Origin: Kalaharituber pfeilii
Lineage: Eukaryota > Ascomycota > Pezizomycetes > Pezizales > Pezizaceae
Assembly (NCBI GenBank): GCA_015179045.1
Contig: WHUZ01000007.1
Coordinates: 1,600,501 to 1,664,500, forward strand
Reading direction: 5' to 3'
DNA: 64,000 bases
In this document: piece by piece, positions 23,358-34,786 of the stretch
How the letters are laid out: each line of letters starts with the position of its first letter
How positions within the stretch are numbered: the first letter of the stretch is position 1
The notes under the pieces: model-generated
Told to the model about the DNA's origin: nothing
Databases searched by the model: none
Seen by the model: only the letters and a program-made list of their open reading frames with translations
Program-made: the position numbers and the translations under genes

Positions 23358-24334
23358 CTGCTGAGAAAGGCTGAGGGTATAATTGCTTACCTGGAGAGTC
23401 TATCAGATAGGCCCAGACCTTATCAACGCACAACCTACCAGAAAAAAATTTGACCTCCGCCAGACCCAATTTTTCTTGGAAACGCATTCCAGATCAAACG
23501 ACTATAGATCATATCCAATAAAAATTAGTACTTACTAGTAATTCTAACCTCAACACCGAAGGTGCTCAATACACTCAATATGACATCTGATGATAATATC
23601 TTTATTGACACTGATGAAGAGCTCGAAGCTGCTTTATTACTTACGCTTTTAAGTCTATTGGGTCATGAGGTTCAGCGACAATGACGAAAGCGATTTTGTT
23701 CAACTCGAGATGCCCCTACCACGGAATCCGCGATATAATACCATGGCAAAGCTTTATCACTCTTAGAGTTTTCTAACGCTTTTATTGTTCCTATCGCCGT
23801 AAAAAGCTCTCAAACTTTGATAAAAGTAATAGATACAGCATAAAGTGATAGGTGCAGTTAACTGTAGTGACTGGTGATATGCCGACACAATCTGGATTGG
23901 TAGTTTTGGAAATTGTATTGTGTGGGCTTTTGCGATTGCGGTAGGGAACATTGAAAGTAAGTACTACATTCTATGTTCCTGAGTACTTTTGTACGGGAAT
24001 TCCATGCAAATGCATACCTAAACATCCATTAAAAATGTCATTGTACCATAGTCTGGTTAATTGTACCAATATTCAACCACAATATCTTTTAGGGCAAATA
24101 AAAGTGTCAAGTACGAAGATATGACTCTTTATTCAACCCCCTAAAAATCGCATAGAAAATTTCTGTTGTGATTGTTGAGATATATGCTCCTTGGGCAGTT
24201 TTATATCGGGTACTGGCGTACGTCGCAAGGTGGTGGTGAAATACAATAGAAGTAAAATTCTTTGGCGACTACTCTGATGTCATGTTCAGGACCAAAAAAG
24301 GAAATCGAACAGCCAGGCGCAGTGACTGTTTATT
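23358..24334. other. interval with a possible coding relic
   Basis: An open stretch from 23580 encodes an acidic start (MTSDDNIFIDTDEELEAALL) and stops after about 35 codons, followed by further in-frame stops. It could be the beginning of a dead gene or transposase, but nothing confirms this. One 11-bp insertion with 9-bp flanking repeats lies at 24040-24068. Confidence 0.3.
24040..24068. mobile_element. 11-bp insertion with perfect 9-bp direct repeats
   Basis: ATTGTACCA (24040-24048), TAGTCTGGTTA (24049-24059), ATTGTACCA (24060-24068). The flanks are exact copies, the pattern left by a transposition event with a 9-bp target duplication. The 11-bp core occurs again, reverse-complemented, at 24486-24496 with different flanking duplications. 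The core resembles the terminal bases of the longer elements at 24344-24390 and 48938-48982. Confidence 0.6.
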
Positions 24335-24399
24335 GTGAACAGCTAGTCTCGTGACCAGACTTAATTAGTCAGCGTCTGGCTACGAAACTAGTGAACAGC
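24335..24399. mobile_element. 47-bp inverted-repeat micro-element with 9-bp target duplication
   Basis: GTGAACAGC at 24335-24343 is repeated exactly at 24391-24399. Between them is a 47-bp core whose ends are inverted: TAGTCTCGTGACCAGAC on the left and the complement of GTCTGGCTACGAAACTA on the right, 14 of 17 matching. A 9-bp duplication is typical of Mutator-like elements (8 bp would be hAT). The core is far too small to encode anything. Confidence 0.7.
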
Positions 24400-24476
24400 A
24401 TCTAACAACCTTTTGTAAAAGCAACTGTGGAAATGACGGTAGTCTGGTGACGGTATGATAACCTGGCATGACAGGC

Positions 24477-24505
24477 AGTTGAAACTAACCAGACTAAGTT
24501 GAAAC
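24477..24505. mobile_element. second 11-bp insertion with perfect 9-bp direct repeats
   Basis: AGTTGAAAC (24477-24485), TAACCAGACTA (24486-24496), AGTTGAAAC (24497-24505). The core is the exact reverse complement of the core at 24049-24059, but the duplicated target is different, so the two insertions are independent and in opposite orientation. Confidence 0.6.
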
Positions 24506-25153
24506 TTAATTTCATTTTAGGGCTAGCCTATTGAAATTTTCATCATCCAACTGCTAAGTCACGCCAAGAAGAAGTTGCTGTTATGATTATGGAACAACAA
24601 TTTAGAAGTTATATAACGAAATGTGGGCCTGTGTGGAGAGAGTCTGGGCGCGAGAACATATGTATGGTACCTCTGTTGCTGCCCCATATCATAGGACGTA
24701 TGCAACCAGCATCAATTCATCACAGCGCAGCAAGAAAGCATCCCCAAAAGATTACAGAATCGAAAAGGTCAGTTATCATCAATCTGAACCGTTATCCCCT
24801 TGTTTGCAGCTGATACCTTTTCTTCACGACGCTAGCACTTTCTGCAGTTTTCTGAATTCTTACCTCCCCCTCCAAAGACATACCCAGTGAAAAAGGAAAG
24901 GCAAAGTTCGCTACAATAGGCGTCTTATCTAGCCTACTCCACCGACATAAACGACCCGCAGAAAAGGTAGTTCATACTACCCAGCGCCTCCGAAGCGAGC
25001 CAACCAGATTTCGATCCGCCCCGCTAGTCCGACCCCGCCTTCGGATAACGCTTCCCCCTCCAAACAAGTACCAGCCCGCCCCCCCCCACGCCACCCCCCG
25101 CACACTCCAATACGCACAGCGGAACAGAAAACCCCACTACTGGTATATCCACG

Positions 25154-25936
25154 ATGACAAAGCTTCCGGAAGTGTACACGTTCCCCACCATCTCGGAGCT
25201 GTCAAGCAAGCTCGCCTCCTTTGTCATCCATACGCAGAACCTTTCTATTGCTCGACACAACCGCTTCCGTATCGCAGTTTCTGGCGGCTCGCTTCCAAAC
25301 CTTCTCGCGTCGCCGGAGCTGATATCGAACCCAGCCACACAGTGGTCGAAGTGGGAGATCTTTTTTGCTGATGAGCGGGCCGTGCCCTTGGACCATGCAG
25401 ACTCGAACTATGGTTTACTCAAAAGCGTCTTGCTAGATAAGATCCCAGTGGACCACCCTCATGGCACTCCCACTGTGATTCCGCTTGAAGAGTCACTGCT
25501 GAATGATACCCAGGAACTTGCAGATGATTATGAACAGCGTCTTGTCAAGTCATTTGCAGCAAAGGACTCGGTCAAGGTGCCATTATTCGACATGGTGCTG
25601 TTGGGATGCGGCCCAGACGGGCATACATGCTCCCTGTTCCCGGGACATGAGCTGCTGAGGGAAGATATTGCCTGGGTTGCACCAATTGAGGACTCCCCTA
25701 AGCCACCTCCAAGAAGGATTACTCTTACCCTACCAGTTGTGACACATGCAATTAAGGTTGTGTTTGTTGCAACAGGGAAGGGGAAGCAGGAGGTGTTGAG
25801 GACGATTTTTGAGAAGCCGGAGCAGGGGTTGCCGTGTAGCTTGGTGAACCAGTTGGGTGGGGAGAGGGTAGCGTGGTTTGTGGATGCGGATGCGATCAAG
25901 GGGGTAACTACCGGAATGAAGAAAGGAGTGCTTTAG
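25154..25936 (+). CDS. 6-phosphogluconolactonase
   Basis: Single exon, 260 aa, the usual length for the eukaryotic Sol/DevB-type enzyme. It hydrolyses 6-phosphogluconolactone to 6-phosphogluconate, the second step of the oxidative pentose phosphate pathway, in the cytosol. Visible signatures are AVSGGSLP (41-48), the FFADERAVP segment (70-78) with DSNYGLLK after it, and GCGPDGHTCSLFPGH (151-165), which together form the substrate phosphate pocket and active-site histidine. The C-terminal region keeps a helix ending in WFVDADA. The start codon is the first ATG and gives the expected short N-terminus. Confidence 0.95.
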   Translation: MTKLPEVYTFPTISELSSKLASFVIHTQNLSIARHNRFRIAVSGGSLPNLLASPELISNPATQWSKWEIFFADERAVPLDHADSNYGLLKSVLLDKIPVDHPHGTPTVIPLEESLLNDTQELADDYEQRLVKSFAAKDSVKVPLFDMVLLGCGPDGHTCSLFPGHELLREDIAWVAPIEDSPKPPPRRITLTLPVVTHAIKVVFVATGKGKQEVLRTIFEKPEQGLPCSLVNQLGGERVAWFVDADAIKGVTTGMKKGVL

Positions 25937-26574
25937 ATGAGGGGTAGTTGGAGTGGGAATATTTATGTGGATGCGGTTCATTTATGTCGTTTATAATGCT
26001 TGAGTGCGGACGGAAAGAGCGGCATACCGCATGAACGGTGCCTAGGCGCATATAGCAAGGAACAGGAGTGAGGGCATATATGCGTGCATGCAAGTAGAAC
26101 ATTCTATGCTCTTGGGTGGGATGCTGCTTTGGCTATAGATCAATCGTTTTATTCACCATGTTGATTTTTTAATCTGCAATGAGTTCTTATTCCGATTGTT
26201 CATCTTTATTGAAATATTTATGGTCATGATCTAAATTAATAATTGGCAAACCAACTTCAGATCGATCTGACGAGCTATATAAATTTCTCCAGCCATAGAA
26301 AAGTGCACGCCTCTACTTTTATGAACTTCTGTTTCCCTTGACAACTCAATTCAGCCAAATTCACTCCTTAGGGTGCTTCTCTGTGTATGAAAATATTGTT
26401 CATAAAAAAAAAATCATTTCGTGCAACAAAGCAAATGCAACTTAGGCAATGTATCATGCCAAAATAGGTAATCTAGTTCAGGGGTAGGTAATACGTAGGC
26501 GAGAGGCTAGACAACCATGCTAACTGGTATAACAACGCTTGGGGACGAGCTAGCTGAATACAAAACACACTCTA
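25937..26574. other. convergent intergenic region
   Basis: It separates the 3' ends of 6-phosphogluconolactonase and the alpha/beta hydrolase. It should hold both poly-A sites. Nothing else is recognisable. Confidence 0.5.
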
Positions 26575-28068
26575 TCAAGCACGTTGTTGCGGCACGCTCG
26601 AACTCACCCGCCTTATATCTTTCGTATTGTTCGCTTCTGCACTTCCGCTACCGTGGCTACCACCCAAATCCCTCCATCCAGCCCCATACAGCACTTTGCC
26701 CAACTCATTGCACACCTCCCTGTACACCCCGTCTCGTCTCTCATCTTTGCCCTGCCACGGCAGTGGTGACTTGTCCCATCCATGCCTCGCACCCATAATA
26801 CACCTGTACCGGACACTCTTCCCAATCTCGTCGCTAGCAAGCCGTTTTGCGAATTGCTCCCCTTCGACGAGGAGTTCATCCCACTCGCACGTGTAGATGA
26901 TAATGTCTTCTGGTAAGGAGTCGCGCAGGATATCAGTGGGTGCTATGCCGGGGGAGAGGTACTTGTCGTCGAGGGCGATGGATTTTGGAGGGTGTAGATA
27001 CGAGGCATCGAAGAGGTCGGTGAAAAATGCGGGGAGGGACTTGTCTTTGCGGAGGATGGAAAGACGCCGGACTTCACGGGGTAATGTGAAGTCGGCGGAG
27101 GGGTAGAAGGATGCGACAGCTATGATGTGACCGTCGCGGACGTCCTTGTGGTCGGCTTCGGATGGAGGAAGGAATGTGGGGGGCTCAGTGAGTACCTCAC
27201 CGGGCTCAATCCCGTTCATGTCTGGGTCGCGCGTGATAGGATTGGCGATGAGCCCTCGGGCAGCGCGGCGACGGGAAATCTCATCTCGTACCCGCATGGG
27301 GACTGTGAAGGCCATGTTTCCGCCTGCAGAGAAACCTGTGGTTACGATGCGGTTCGGGTCAAGGGCGTAGAGGTCTGCATTGTCAACAAGCCAGAGCGTG
27401 GCGTCGGCACCATCCTCAACGGCAGTCGGAAAAGGATGCTGTGGCGCGAGGCGGTACTCGACGGAGACGAAGATGCAGTTGAGAAGGGTAGTAGTTGTGT
27501 GCGCCCAGCGGATGTCGTCGAGGGAGGTCCCGAGGGTGAAGCCACCACCATGGAAGTTGATTAGGAAGGGGTAGCGGAGGTAGTAGGTAGGTGCTTCGGC
27601 GGTGATGGAGCGTTCAGGGGGGTTGGCGGGTTTGGGATGTGGGGTTAGGGTTTGGGAGTTGGAGGGCTCCGGTTTGGTGGCCTGATCTTTGGCGTTGCCA
27701 TTTCCGGTGGTGGTGGATGCGGACTCCCCCGGGGCACTTGGAATTCCATCCGGATACGCCGGCGACTTGTACCCTTCCGGCGTCCAGAACGTCAACACAA
27801 TCTCGCCTTCCTTGCAGGATGACACAGTTATAGGAATGGAGCGGCTGAACGAGGGCAGAGCGGGCACCGGCGGGCCAATGCGGTGCAAGAAGAAGCCGAT
27901 GTTTGAGAGCTGGCGCCAGGCGGCGGCTTCGATGTGGAGAAGCCAGCGGGGACGTGTGAATGATTCGTGCCACCGCTTCTTACGCTCGCAGCTGGCGGAA
28001 GAATCGGATGCGAATGCAGGTGGGGCCTGTGGAGGGGCCGCAACCGGGGAGGAGGAGTGGGAAACCAT
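26575..28068 (-). CDS. alpha/beta hydrolase, hormone-sensitive-lipase-like esterase
   Basis: Intronless, about 497 aa from the chosen ATG at 28068. The fold-3 signatures are present: oxyanion-hole HGGGF (173-177), nucleophile elbow GFSAGG (245-250), acidic residue in CEWDE (Asp near 397) and catalytic His in ARHGW (near 429). Between strand 1 and HGGG is a low-complexity Ser/Thr/Pro insertion (about 105-155). The family hydrolyses small acyl esters and the substrate cannot be read from sequence. The frame is open 58 codons further upstream (ATGs at 28179 and 28242). That extension is basic and hydroxylated and could be a targeting sequence, but the shorter start is closer to the usual length. 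Confidence 0.85.
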   Translation of the reverse strand: MVSHSSSPVAAPPQAPPAFASDSSASCERKKRWHESFTRPRWLLHIEAAAWRQLSNIGFFLHRIGPPVPALPSFSRSIPITVSSCKEGEIVLTFWTPEGYKSPAYPDGIPSAPGESASTTTGNGNAKDQATKPEPSNSQTLTPHPKPANPPERSITAEAPTYYLRYPFLINFHGGGFTLGTSLDDIRWAHTTTTLLNCIFVSVEYRLAPQHPFPTAVEDGADATLWLVDNADLYALDPNRIVTTGFSAGGNMAFTVPMRVRDEISRRRAARGLIANPITRDPDMNGIEPGEVLTEPPTFLPPSEADHKDVRDGHIIAVASFYPSADFTLPREVRRLSILRKDKSLPAFFTDLFDASYLHPPKSIALDDKYLSPGIAPTDILRDSLPEDIIIYTCEWDELLVEGEQFAKRLASDEIGKSVRYRCIMGARHGWDKSPLPWQGKDERRDGVYREVCNELGKVLYGAGWRDLGGSHGSGSAEANNTKDIRRVSSSVPQQRA

Positions 28069-29866
28069 TCTGACGCAACGAGGGTTATGTGCAGAGAGAC
28101 ATAGGCTGCGGAACCTAAGATAAGCACAAGTTGTGCGGAGAGTGACTAGACCGGCTGGAGAATGCAGAGCATGAGACATGGAGTCACCGTACAAACAAGT
28201 GCTCTGTGAGGTCAGCATGCTTGACGTTTGGAGGTGAATCAAGCAAGTATGCGACCATCACGTGCTTTGAGATGTAGCAACGTCATATGCGCGGATAGGT
28301 ACATGACAATAGGATTGTCCTGTAGGGTTGACTGGGATTAGTGGTGTTGAAAAGCAGTTAGTCTCAGCATTGCCCCACCTAAACAAGAACGGTAAGCACT
28401 TGCCTGTTTTGCAGGAAAATCGATGACCAGACTGATGCAGTCGACACATATTCAAAATGGATGGGGCAAATCCATTAGTCAAGTGGGGGCACTCAGGGTA
28501 ATTTCACCTTTTAAACGGGTTAAGTCCGGTGGGGTACGGCGAACAGAAGAAAATGTAATGACGCTTTCTCGGTGTATACATACCATGGCCAGCGAAATTT
28601 TCTTATATAGCATTGATCGTGCAAAGCACGAAGATAATTAACTGCACTCACTACCTCCCCACCCCCACCCTCCAATGCAGCATTCCAACCAGTACTCCGA
28701 GAGCACAGTAGAGTGAATACACAACTACGCTATAGTTATTCCATTCCGCATTATGTGACACCTTTTATGTGCTTGAACAAGTCCTTCTAAATGCGTCGAT
28801 ACCACAGAGAGTATTGAAGAGAGCGGAGGGTGCCAGAAAGTTGATCGCTCTGAAGGAGCAAGGCATAACACCCCGGTTGTATTCGGGTTACCTCGTTCCA
28901 GCTTTGTATGACACGGAAAGGACAAGCGAGACGAAGCATGTTGTGGAAGTACTTAAACCGGATCGAGTATTCCACATTATTTCCATAGTGTGCAGGCGAC
29001 AAATCAAAAAAAAGTTTCTTCTTATTGGGTATTGACTAGAGAGAACAAAAGCACAGGTGAATATCGCCTGAATAGAACAATGGAGAACCGTCGTCATAAT
29101 CATGCATCATTCGCATTCCTCGTCAATATAAGCATAAAATCAAAAGTGTTCGAGACGTTAACGACAACCAGCCCTTCGAAAAACAGGAAAATTGGTCTTG
29201 TCAGAGGTGGGAATAATGATGTATTGCATCGGATAGGTATAAGGTGCGAGTTGGCCTGAGGCTGCATCGATATTATACAGACCCGGGAAAAATATAAAGC
29301 GTTTGGAGAAATATTAGATTAAGGGATTAAGGGGGATAATAATGCTTCCACGAACCAAAAGATAGGGTGGAATCGTCAGAGTGAGAATTTAAAAAAAAAA
29401 AAAGTGATGTTGTGCGTGTCGCCATTCCCAACCTGAGTAGTCTAGATCCTCGACCTAGGAGAGAGAACCTTAAAGGTGCAATCTTGACCTGCATCTGGCA
29501 GCATTTCAGGGTATAGGGTAATCTCAAACAAATGCCAGAAATCGCCCTTGGAAACGGCAAGTAAAAATCAAGTCCAAGATGCGAGGAATAATAAGTGACA
29601 GATGTTTCCAGCGCAACATATAGGGGGGTAAAGAACAATCTCCAGCCATTCTTTCTTCTGTCGATTAAAATCCGGAGATAACTGAGGAACTATAAAAAGG
29701 AAACTTCGTATTAATAGCATTAATTGTTCCGCAGCTTGTCGCCGTAAAGTTCATATCCTCAAATATTGACCCTCGCTATGCCGCTTCCTTCCATCACTTC
29801 CTTCCCTCACACCTGCCACATACAACAATCCTCCCTACCACGCAACCCACTTCCATTCCCATCCAT
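28069..29866. other. gene-free interval
   Basis: Promoter of the esterase on its left. The rest contains only short frames without recognisable domains and an A-run at about 29391-29403. Nothing supportable. Confidence 0.4.
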
Positions 29867-30661
29867 TCATGCCTTCTTCTTCCCAGCCTGAAGCCCCCTC
29901 CACACGCCTTCGGCTCTCTGAAGCGCCGGATAACCCTCCAGAAACGCCCACCACATCCATCCAAACCACACCCCACTCCCTCTCTTCACCCCATACTTCC
30001 CCACAAGCCGTTTATCCAGTATCGCCCCCTCCACAATATGAGCTGCCAATACCACTCCCCAGAACAGGTACCTGAACTGACTCAACAGCCTTATCAGTGG
30101 AGGGAACCCAAACAAGAACGTCCTCGTGTACCAGCTATACGGAAGATCCTCCGGATACCCTTCTGGCGCGGGATTCGTCCCCGGAGGAGGAAGCGTATAT
30201 TTGTCAACGATTCCCGGAGCGAAGAAAATCAAGGCATTGATTACACCAGCAGCAATGAACCATCCATATAGAGTTGGTAACGTCACCACGTCCACATGTG
30301 GTTGTTCGCTCTTACTGCCGAGCACAGCTTCCTGCGCTTCCTCGGTCATTGCAACTAGCCGGGCGCGCGCTTCGGACAAGGACGCGAGCGGTGGGTCAAA
30401 CTGGATAAAGGTGATTGCTGGCGCCGCTGCTTGCGGGGAAAGATGGTGCGAGATTGTCAACCCTTCGAGGGAAATGTCGATGAGGGTAGGGTCTGGGAGA
30501 ATGGTTGATGGGGATGGGGGAGGGATCTTGGAAAAGTGAGTGAGGTACAGGCGAAGTGAATCGGAGTGGTCGGCGTTCATGTCGTTGATGATGCGGGCTT
30601 TGGGGTTGGGAGGGGCGCCGGAGGGCTGGTGTGAGCCGGCAGAGGATGCGGAGGAAGACAT
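29867..30661 (-). CDS. DUF2470-domain integral membrane protein
   Basis: Single exon, 264 aa from the ATG at 30661. The frame is open 23 codons further, but the Ser-rich MSSSASS start is the more likely. Residues about 20-110 form a DUF2470 domain with the hallmark MNADHSDSLRLYL. That domain also occurs at the C-terminus of haem-utilisation (HugZ-like) and some plastid proteins. Residues about 125-260 contain three to four hydrophobic segments (TLYGWFIAAGVINALIFF, FGFPPLIRLL, YLFWGVVLAAHIVEG, WFGWMWWAFLEGYPAL), as in a fungal family of unknown function. The tail ends in KKK, compatible with ER retention. Role unknown. Confidence 0.82.
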   Translation of the reverse strand: MSSSASSAGSHQPSGAPPNPKARIINDMNADHSDSLRLYLTHFSKIPPPSPSTILPDPTLIDISLEGLTISHHLSPQAAAPAITFIQFDPPLASLSEARARLVAMTEEAQEAVLGSKSEQPHVDVVTLPTLYGWFIAAGVINALIFFAPGIVDKYTLPPPGTNPAPEGYPEDLPYSWYTRTFLFGFPPLIRLLSQFRYLFWGVVLAAHIVEGAILDKRLVGKYGVKRGSGVWFGWMWWAFLEGYPALQRAEGVWRGLQAGKKKA

Positions 30662-30989
30662 GGTGGGTGCAAGCGAGTCAGAGGCTGCTGGAGAGGTGAA
30701 TGGGCAGTGTCTGCGGGAACGGTCAATCACTGGGGCGCGGATTGTTCCAACGGTGAGAAAATAACATAATAACAGGTGTAGTTATTGGCCCCAGGACGAT
30801 GCAACGATAGTCAGGCGTCGGGCTTATCGATTGCCAAGAAACGGGTGCCACGTGAGTGGAGATCTCTTCATACGAATGCTGAGCTTAAAGCACACTTCCA
30901 TCAGAAAAAAAAATTATTGGCTCGCTATGTCTGTCGTCCATCCCCTTCTTCACACCAACTATATGCCAGACTCCCGAACGAAGTATGTT

Positions 30990-31270
30990 AATAATATAGC
31001 AGCATGATAATTATACTACTTGCATACTTCAAAATCACTATCACTAATCTCTTGCTCAATCTATTAAAGCAAGCATGATAGTATAGCAGCAGGAAGTATA
31101 GCGTGGTACCAGCATAGTAACATACTCAATATATAGCAAGCATGGCGGCATGTTGATATAGCAGTATAGTAGTATTATAGCATGGCAGCATGATGAGTAT
31201 GCATTCACTTACATGTCATGAATGTCCGTTTGCTTATAGCATAGCACTGGAATAGCAGCATGGTAGTATG
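30990..31270. repeat. degenerate AGCAT/ATAG-rich simple repeat
   Basis: Units such as ATAGCAGCATG, TATAGCAAGCATGG and AGCATGGCAGCATGATGA recur irregularly over about 280 bases. This is imperfect low-complexity sequence, not a regular array. Confidence 0.6.
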
Positions 31271-32344
31271 ATGAGAAGGTTAAGGGTGAGGAGAGGGGTG
31301 AGGAGAGAGGGGGTGGTTGGGGGGGTGAGGAGGAGTGGGGAGCGGGAGCTCGGAAGGTATGGGACGGAGAGTAGGGGTATTGAGTGCCTCATGGTCGGGA
31401 GGCCAGTCACTACTAGTACCAAATGCACCTTGTGATGGTATGAGTCGGGAGGTTGGTGGTGGCCATTGATGCGAGCGTTACGAGATGTGCTCCTGAAGGG
31501 CTAAAGGATGTATTGGATGTATATTGAGGTGTTGGAGGTTCATGAACCCTGCTTGTGCTACCACCTCACTCTTTCTAACAAGGGTGTCTGCCCAGAAACT
31601 AGCAACCGTTAGAATAACCGAGGTTATCCGAAACAGCAAGCACTATATCTTTTGAGCCTTCCGGGTTGAGGCTTTGAAGTCGAATATTATACGTGAAACG
31701 GACAAACTTCATTGCCAAGATGAAAGAAAGTATGACCAAGCTGGGGATTAGCTATGCATCTAGCAAGCATTGTATCACTCCGACAGCTCCAGGACGCAAA
31801 GTATCCAATATGGGAGGTCTGATATGATGCAGGTTGTCTGAGGTTCTCTCCATCATAATAGAAATTGACATTTGAGCAGTTTGATCAGTTTGATCAGAAC
31901 TCCCACTTTATATCTGTTGAGTAAACGGTCCTCGGGTTGAACCTTGTTCTGGAATCACAGGTATAGTGCCGTCACGGAAAATGCATTGGGAAGAGAGATT
32001 AAAAAAAGAAAGGCTTAGCATGCTTGCAGGTAGCTCAACGAACTTACTCGGAAGGCTGGGCCTTCTGGAAGCGTCAACAGAAGTAGATGATAATGAGCAT
32101 GGATGGTGCTACATGCAAAGTGAAGCTTCAGCAGCTCCAGTGAACGCTCCGCACTAGCATCTGAAACAGCAACAGGTGAGTTCGAGGCGTAGTAATGACT
32201 GCAACTGGAGATAATAGTGTTAGGAGGATAATCGTTCTAGGCCATTTATTGGCAAACACACCGTATCTCCATCAATTCAAATTCATAAGCGAGAAAAGTC
32301 TGAAATGACCTTTTACATTGTGCGAGGACCTCATCCTTGTCCTA

Positions 32345-32530
32345 CAGGTTTCCCTTGCTATACCGGATCTGTATAATCTGGCCCTTTTCGTCCGGTATAG
32401 CAAGGTTCCGTTATAAAATAAAATGCTATACAATTGGATGAGTAGCAAAGGTAGTATAGTAAGGACAAAGCTAGTCCAATGGTCAATTGTAGCTAGTGTA
32501 TTCTGGTGAACGTGGGGTATTAGCTATGCA
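32345..32530. mobile_element. truncated MITE of the A/C family
   Basis: It begins after TA (32343-32344) with CAGGTTTCCCTTGCTATACC. It follows MITE C closely for about 100 bases (GGATCTGTATAATCTGGCCC, CCGGTATAGCAAGGTTCCG) and more weakly to about 32530. The right half and right terminus are missing. Confidence 0.75.
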
Positions 32531-34786
32531 CATAGTGACTTCCATTCCCAGGTCACCCTAAGTTTGTGCCTCAACCACACAAGACACCATGGACGATTGC
32601 CCATGCGCGCGCGTGCAGTGGTCCATGCAGTGTTGTCGATACCATCTGAGATTTCGCACAAACTGATTCGCGGAAATGTTTAAATACTTACTTACATATA
32701 CTTGATACCTTGTCCGTCACATGATGCAAACTTGTTTGACTTAGCGGAAGGAAGCACAGGTTGGCCCGTTGAGGATTTGCCAGTTTCGGAAAACGAGCTG
32801 TGGAGTGTCAGAAAATGGTGTTCCCTCCTTCTGCTGCCCCCTTCTTCCTTCTTGCACCCTCCTTCCTCTCCTCCATCACCATTCTCTCCCTTTTGCAACT
32901 CGACCTCTTGTTTGTCTCCATTTCCTCTATTCCCTCGATCGCACAGTTCACTGAAGTAGTTTCTCTGGTGGCAGATTGCACTGTGTGGTTGCTGACAGTC
33001 GGGCAGGTTCAAGGTAGGTTCCATCTCTGTTGGGAACAAGGAGGGTTAACCGCTCCTTTCGGATGATGTCCTTGTCTTCTAGGTGGGAAGGGCGAACCCT
33101 TACACTGATATGCAAGGAATGCAAAGCAGGTCCATAGTGGGGGAAATTTCAGTACCACAACATTAGCGTGCGTCAATCATATGTATAGTACTTAGTTATT
33201 CACACAGCAAGGGTTTAAGAAGCCATGGGGAAGTAATAACTCGAGACCAGGTAAAATATAATAAATAGTTTTATATAATATCACATAGATCTGCCATGAG
33301 CTAATGTCCTGATCTCACTAAGCATATGATTTATACTGGTCCTGATATTCACCAGCCTATGCTCCCGAGACTCTGATATACAATATATACTCAGTTCTGA
33401 TACACCATAGATATTTTTGGAAGTTTCGCAACATTATTCTGCAAAATTCAGACATCTTTCACTCATGTTACACCATCAGTCTGCATTACAGTAGGTTTAT
33501 ATGTTATAATTCCAAGTGCATATATTTCACTTTGAGAAATTGCGATGTGTTTCATTTCAATCTCTCAGATCAGAATTCAATAACCAGCTCTTTCATGTCT
33601 AGCACAACGCAATTGCTGCAGTCGAACTTTAAATCCCAATTGCGATCATACTGTTCACAGATTTTGCCCACTCAATCTTATTGCCTGTGGAACTCAATTA
33701 GTTGTGTAGGATAAATCCGAATATCTATATATCAATTTACGCCTACCTCCAAATCAGTCTAGACCCTTGGCGCCTAATTCCAACTAGACGATCGGAAAAG
33801 GCCGATATTTGCCGACCATTCCTCTCGTTCACTAGCCGGATTATTTGGAACATCAAGAACTACTTATGACAAGGCTGCAATTTTGCCTCCTATGAAAACT
33901 AGGCATCGCATGTGAGTACGGTTGAGAAAGCGTGATCTAGATATCCAATTCCCAACGAATTGCCAGCCTCGTGGGAGCCGTCATGACATACTATTTGGAA
34001 GCTGACGTGGAAATAGGTGAAGATAAATTGACTAAGAGACTCTTGTTCGAGGATAGCGACAGATAAAATTGGCATTATTATGAGAGTCGGAGCCGAGAAA
34101 GTTATTGACGCCGCTTCGTACTGTTCAGTTTTATATCAAGTCACTGCAGATTGCCACTTTGCCACCTTGTGATTTACTGTGACATTTATCACTTAGGTTT
34201 GTTGATTCTTACATCACATCATGTCCCACAGGGATGGTAAAATGGATACGGGATGGCGAAAAACGACTTACTGACTATAGACTCAAGATTCATTTTATTG
34301 GGACCGCCAGCTTGGGTTACAGTTGCGCTCTACATTTATTGGTGGAACGCCGTATCGTGACGCTACGAGCGTTCGCTTGGGCATTTAATTGAGAACGAGC
34401 GACTGGACAGCCTTCGGGGCGACCGGGAATCGGTGCCGGCTCCAACCGACTCCCAAACGGCTTTGGTTAGGCGGAGCACACAGAGACTGAGTCACAGAGA
34501 TAGAGAAGCCGACTGCGGCGGGGTATCGAGGAGAGAAAGTGCGACCCAGTTGAGTTCGGACCGAGAGGGAGGAGGTAGGCGTAACTCGGCATCAATGATT
34601 GTAGCCGGTCCGAGTCAAACCTTGGACGGCGGGATCTGCGGGGTATCCTCGGCTACGGGCACATATTGCGCACGGTAAATATCAAGTCAGAAATACCCGA
34701 CCGGTATCTCCATTAAAGTACTCGGCGAAGGCGGCTTCCAGTACATCCGGATTCCTCACAGGAATTACCACCTTAATCACCACGAT

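Larger units (their letters stand above)
30662..34786. other. long gene-free interval
   Basis: No gene is supported over 4.1 kb. It contains a degenerate ATAG/AGCAT-rich stretch (30990-31270), a truncated MITE (32345) and promoter sequence of the Zn2Cys6 gene at the right. Short frames at 31966-32157 and 32692-33039 have no recognisable features. Confidence 0.45.

Noticed and set aside
26897..27973. Plus- and minus-strand frames inside the alpha/beta hydrolase
   Set aside because: Shadows of a gene whose catalytic motifs are all in the reported frame.
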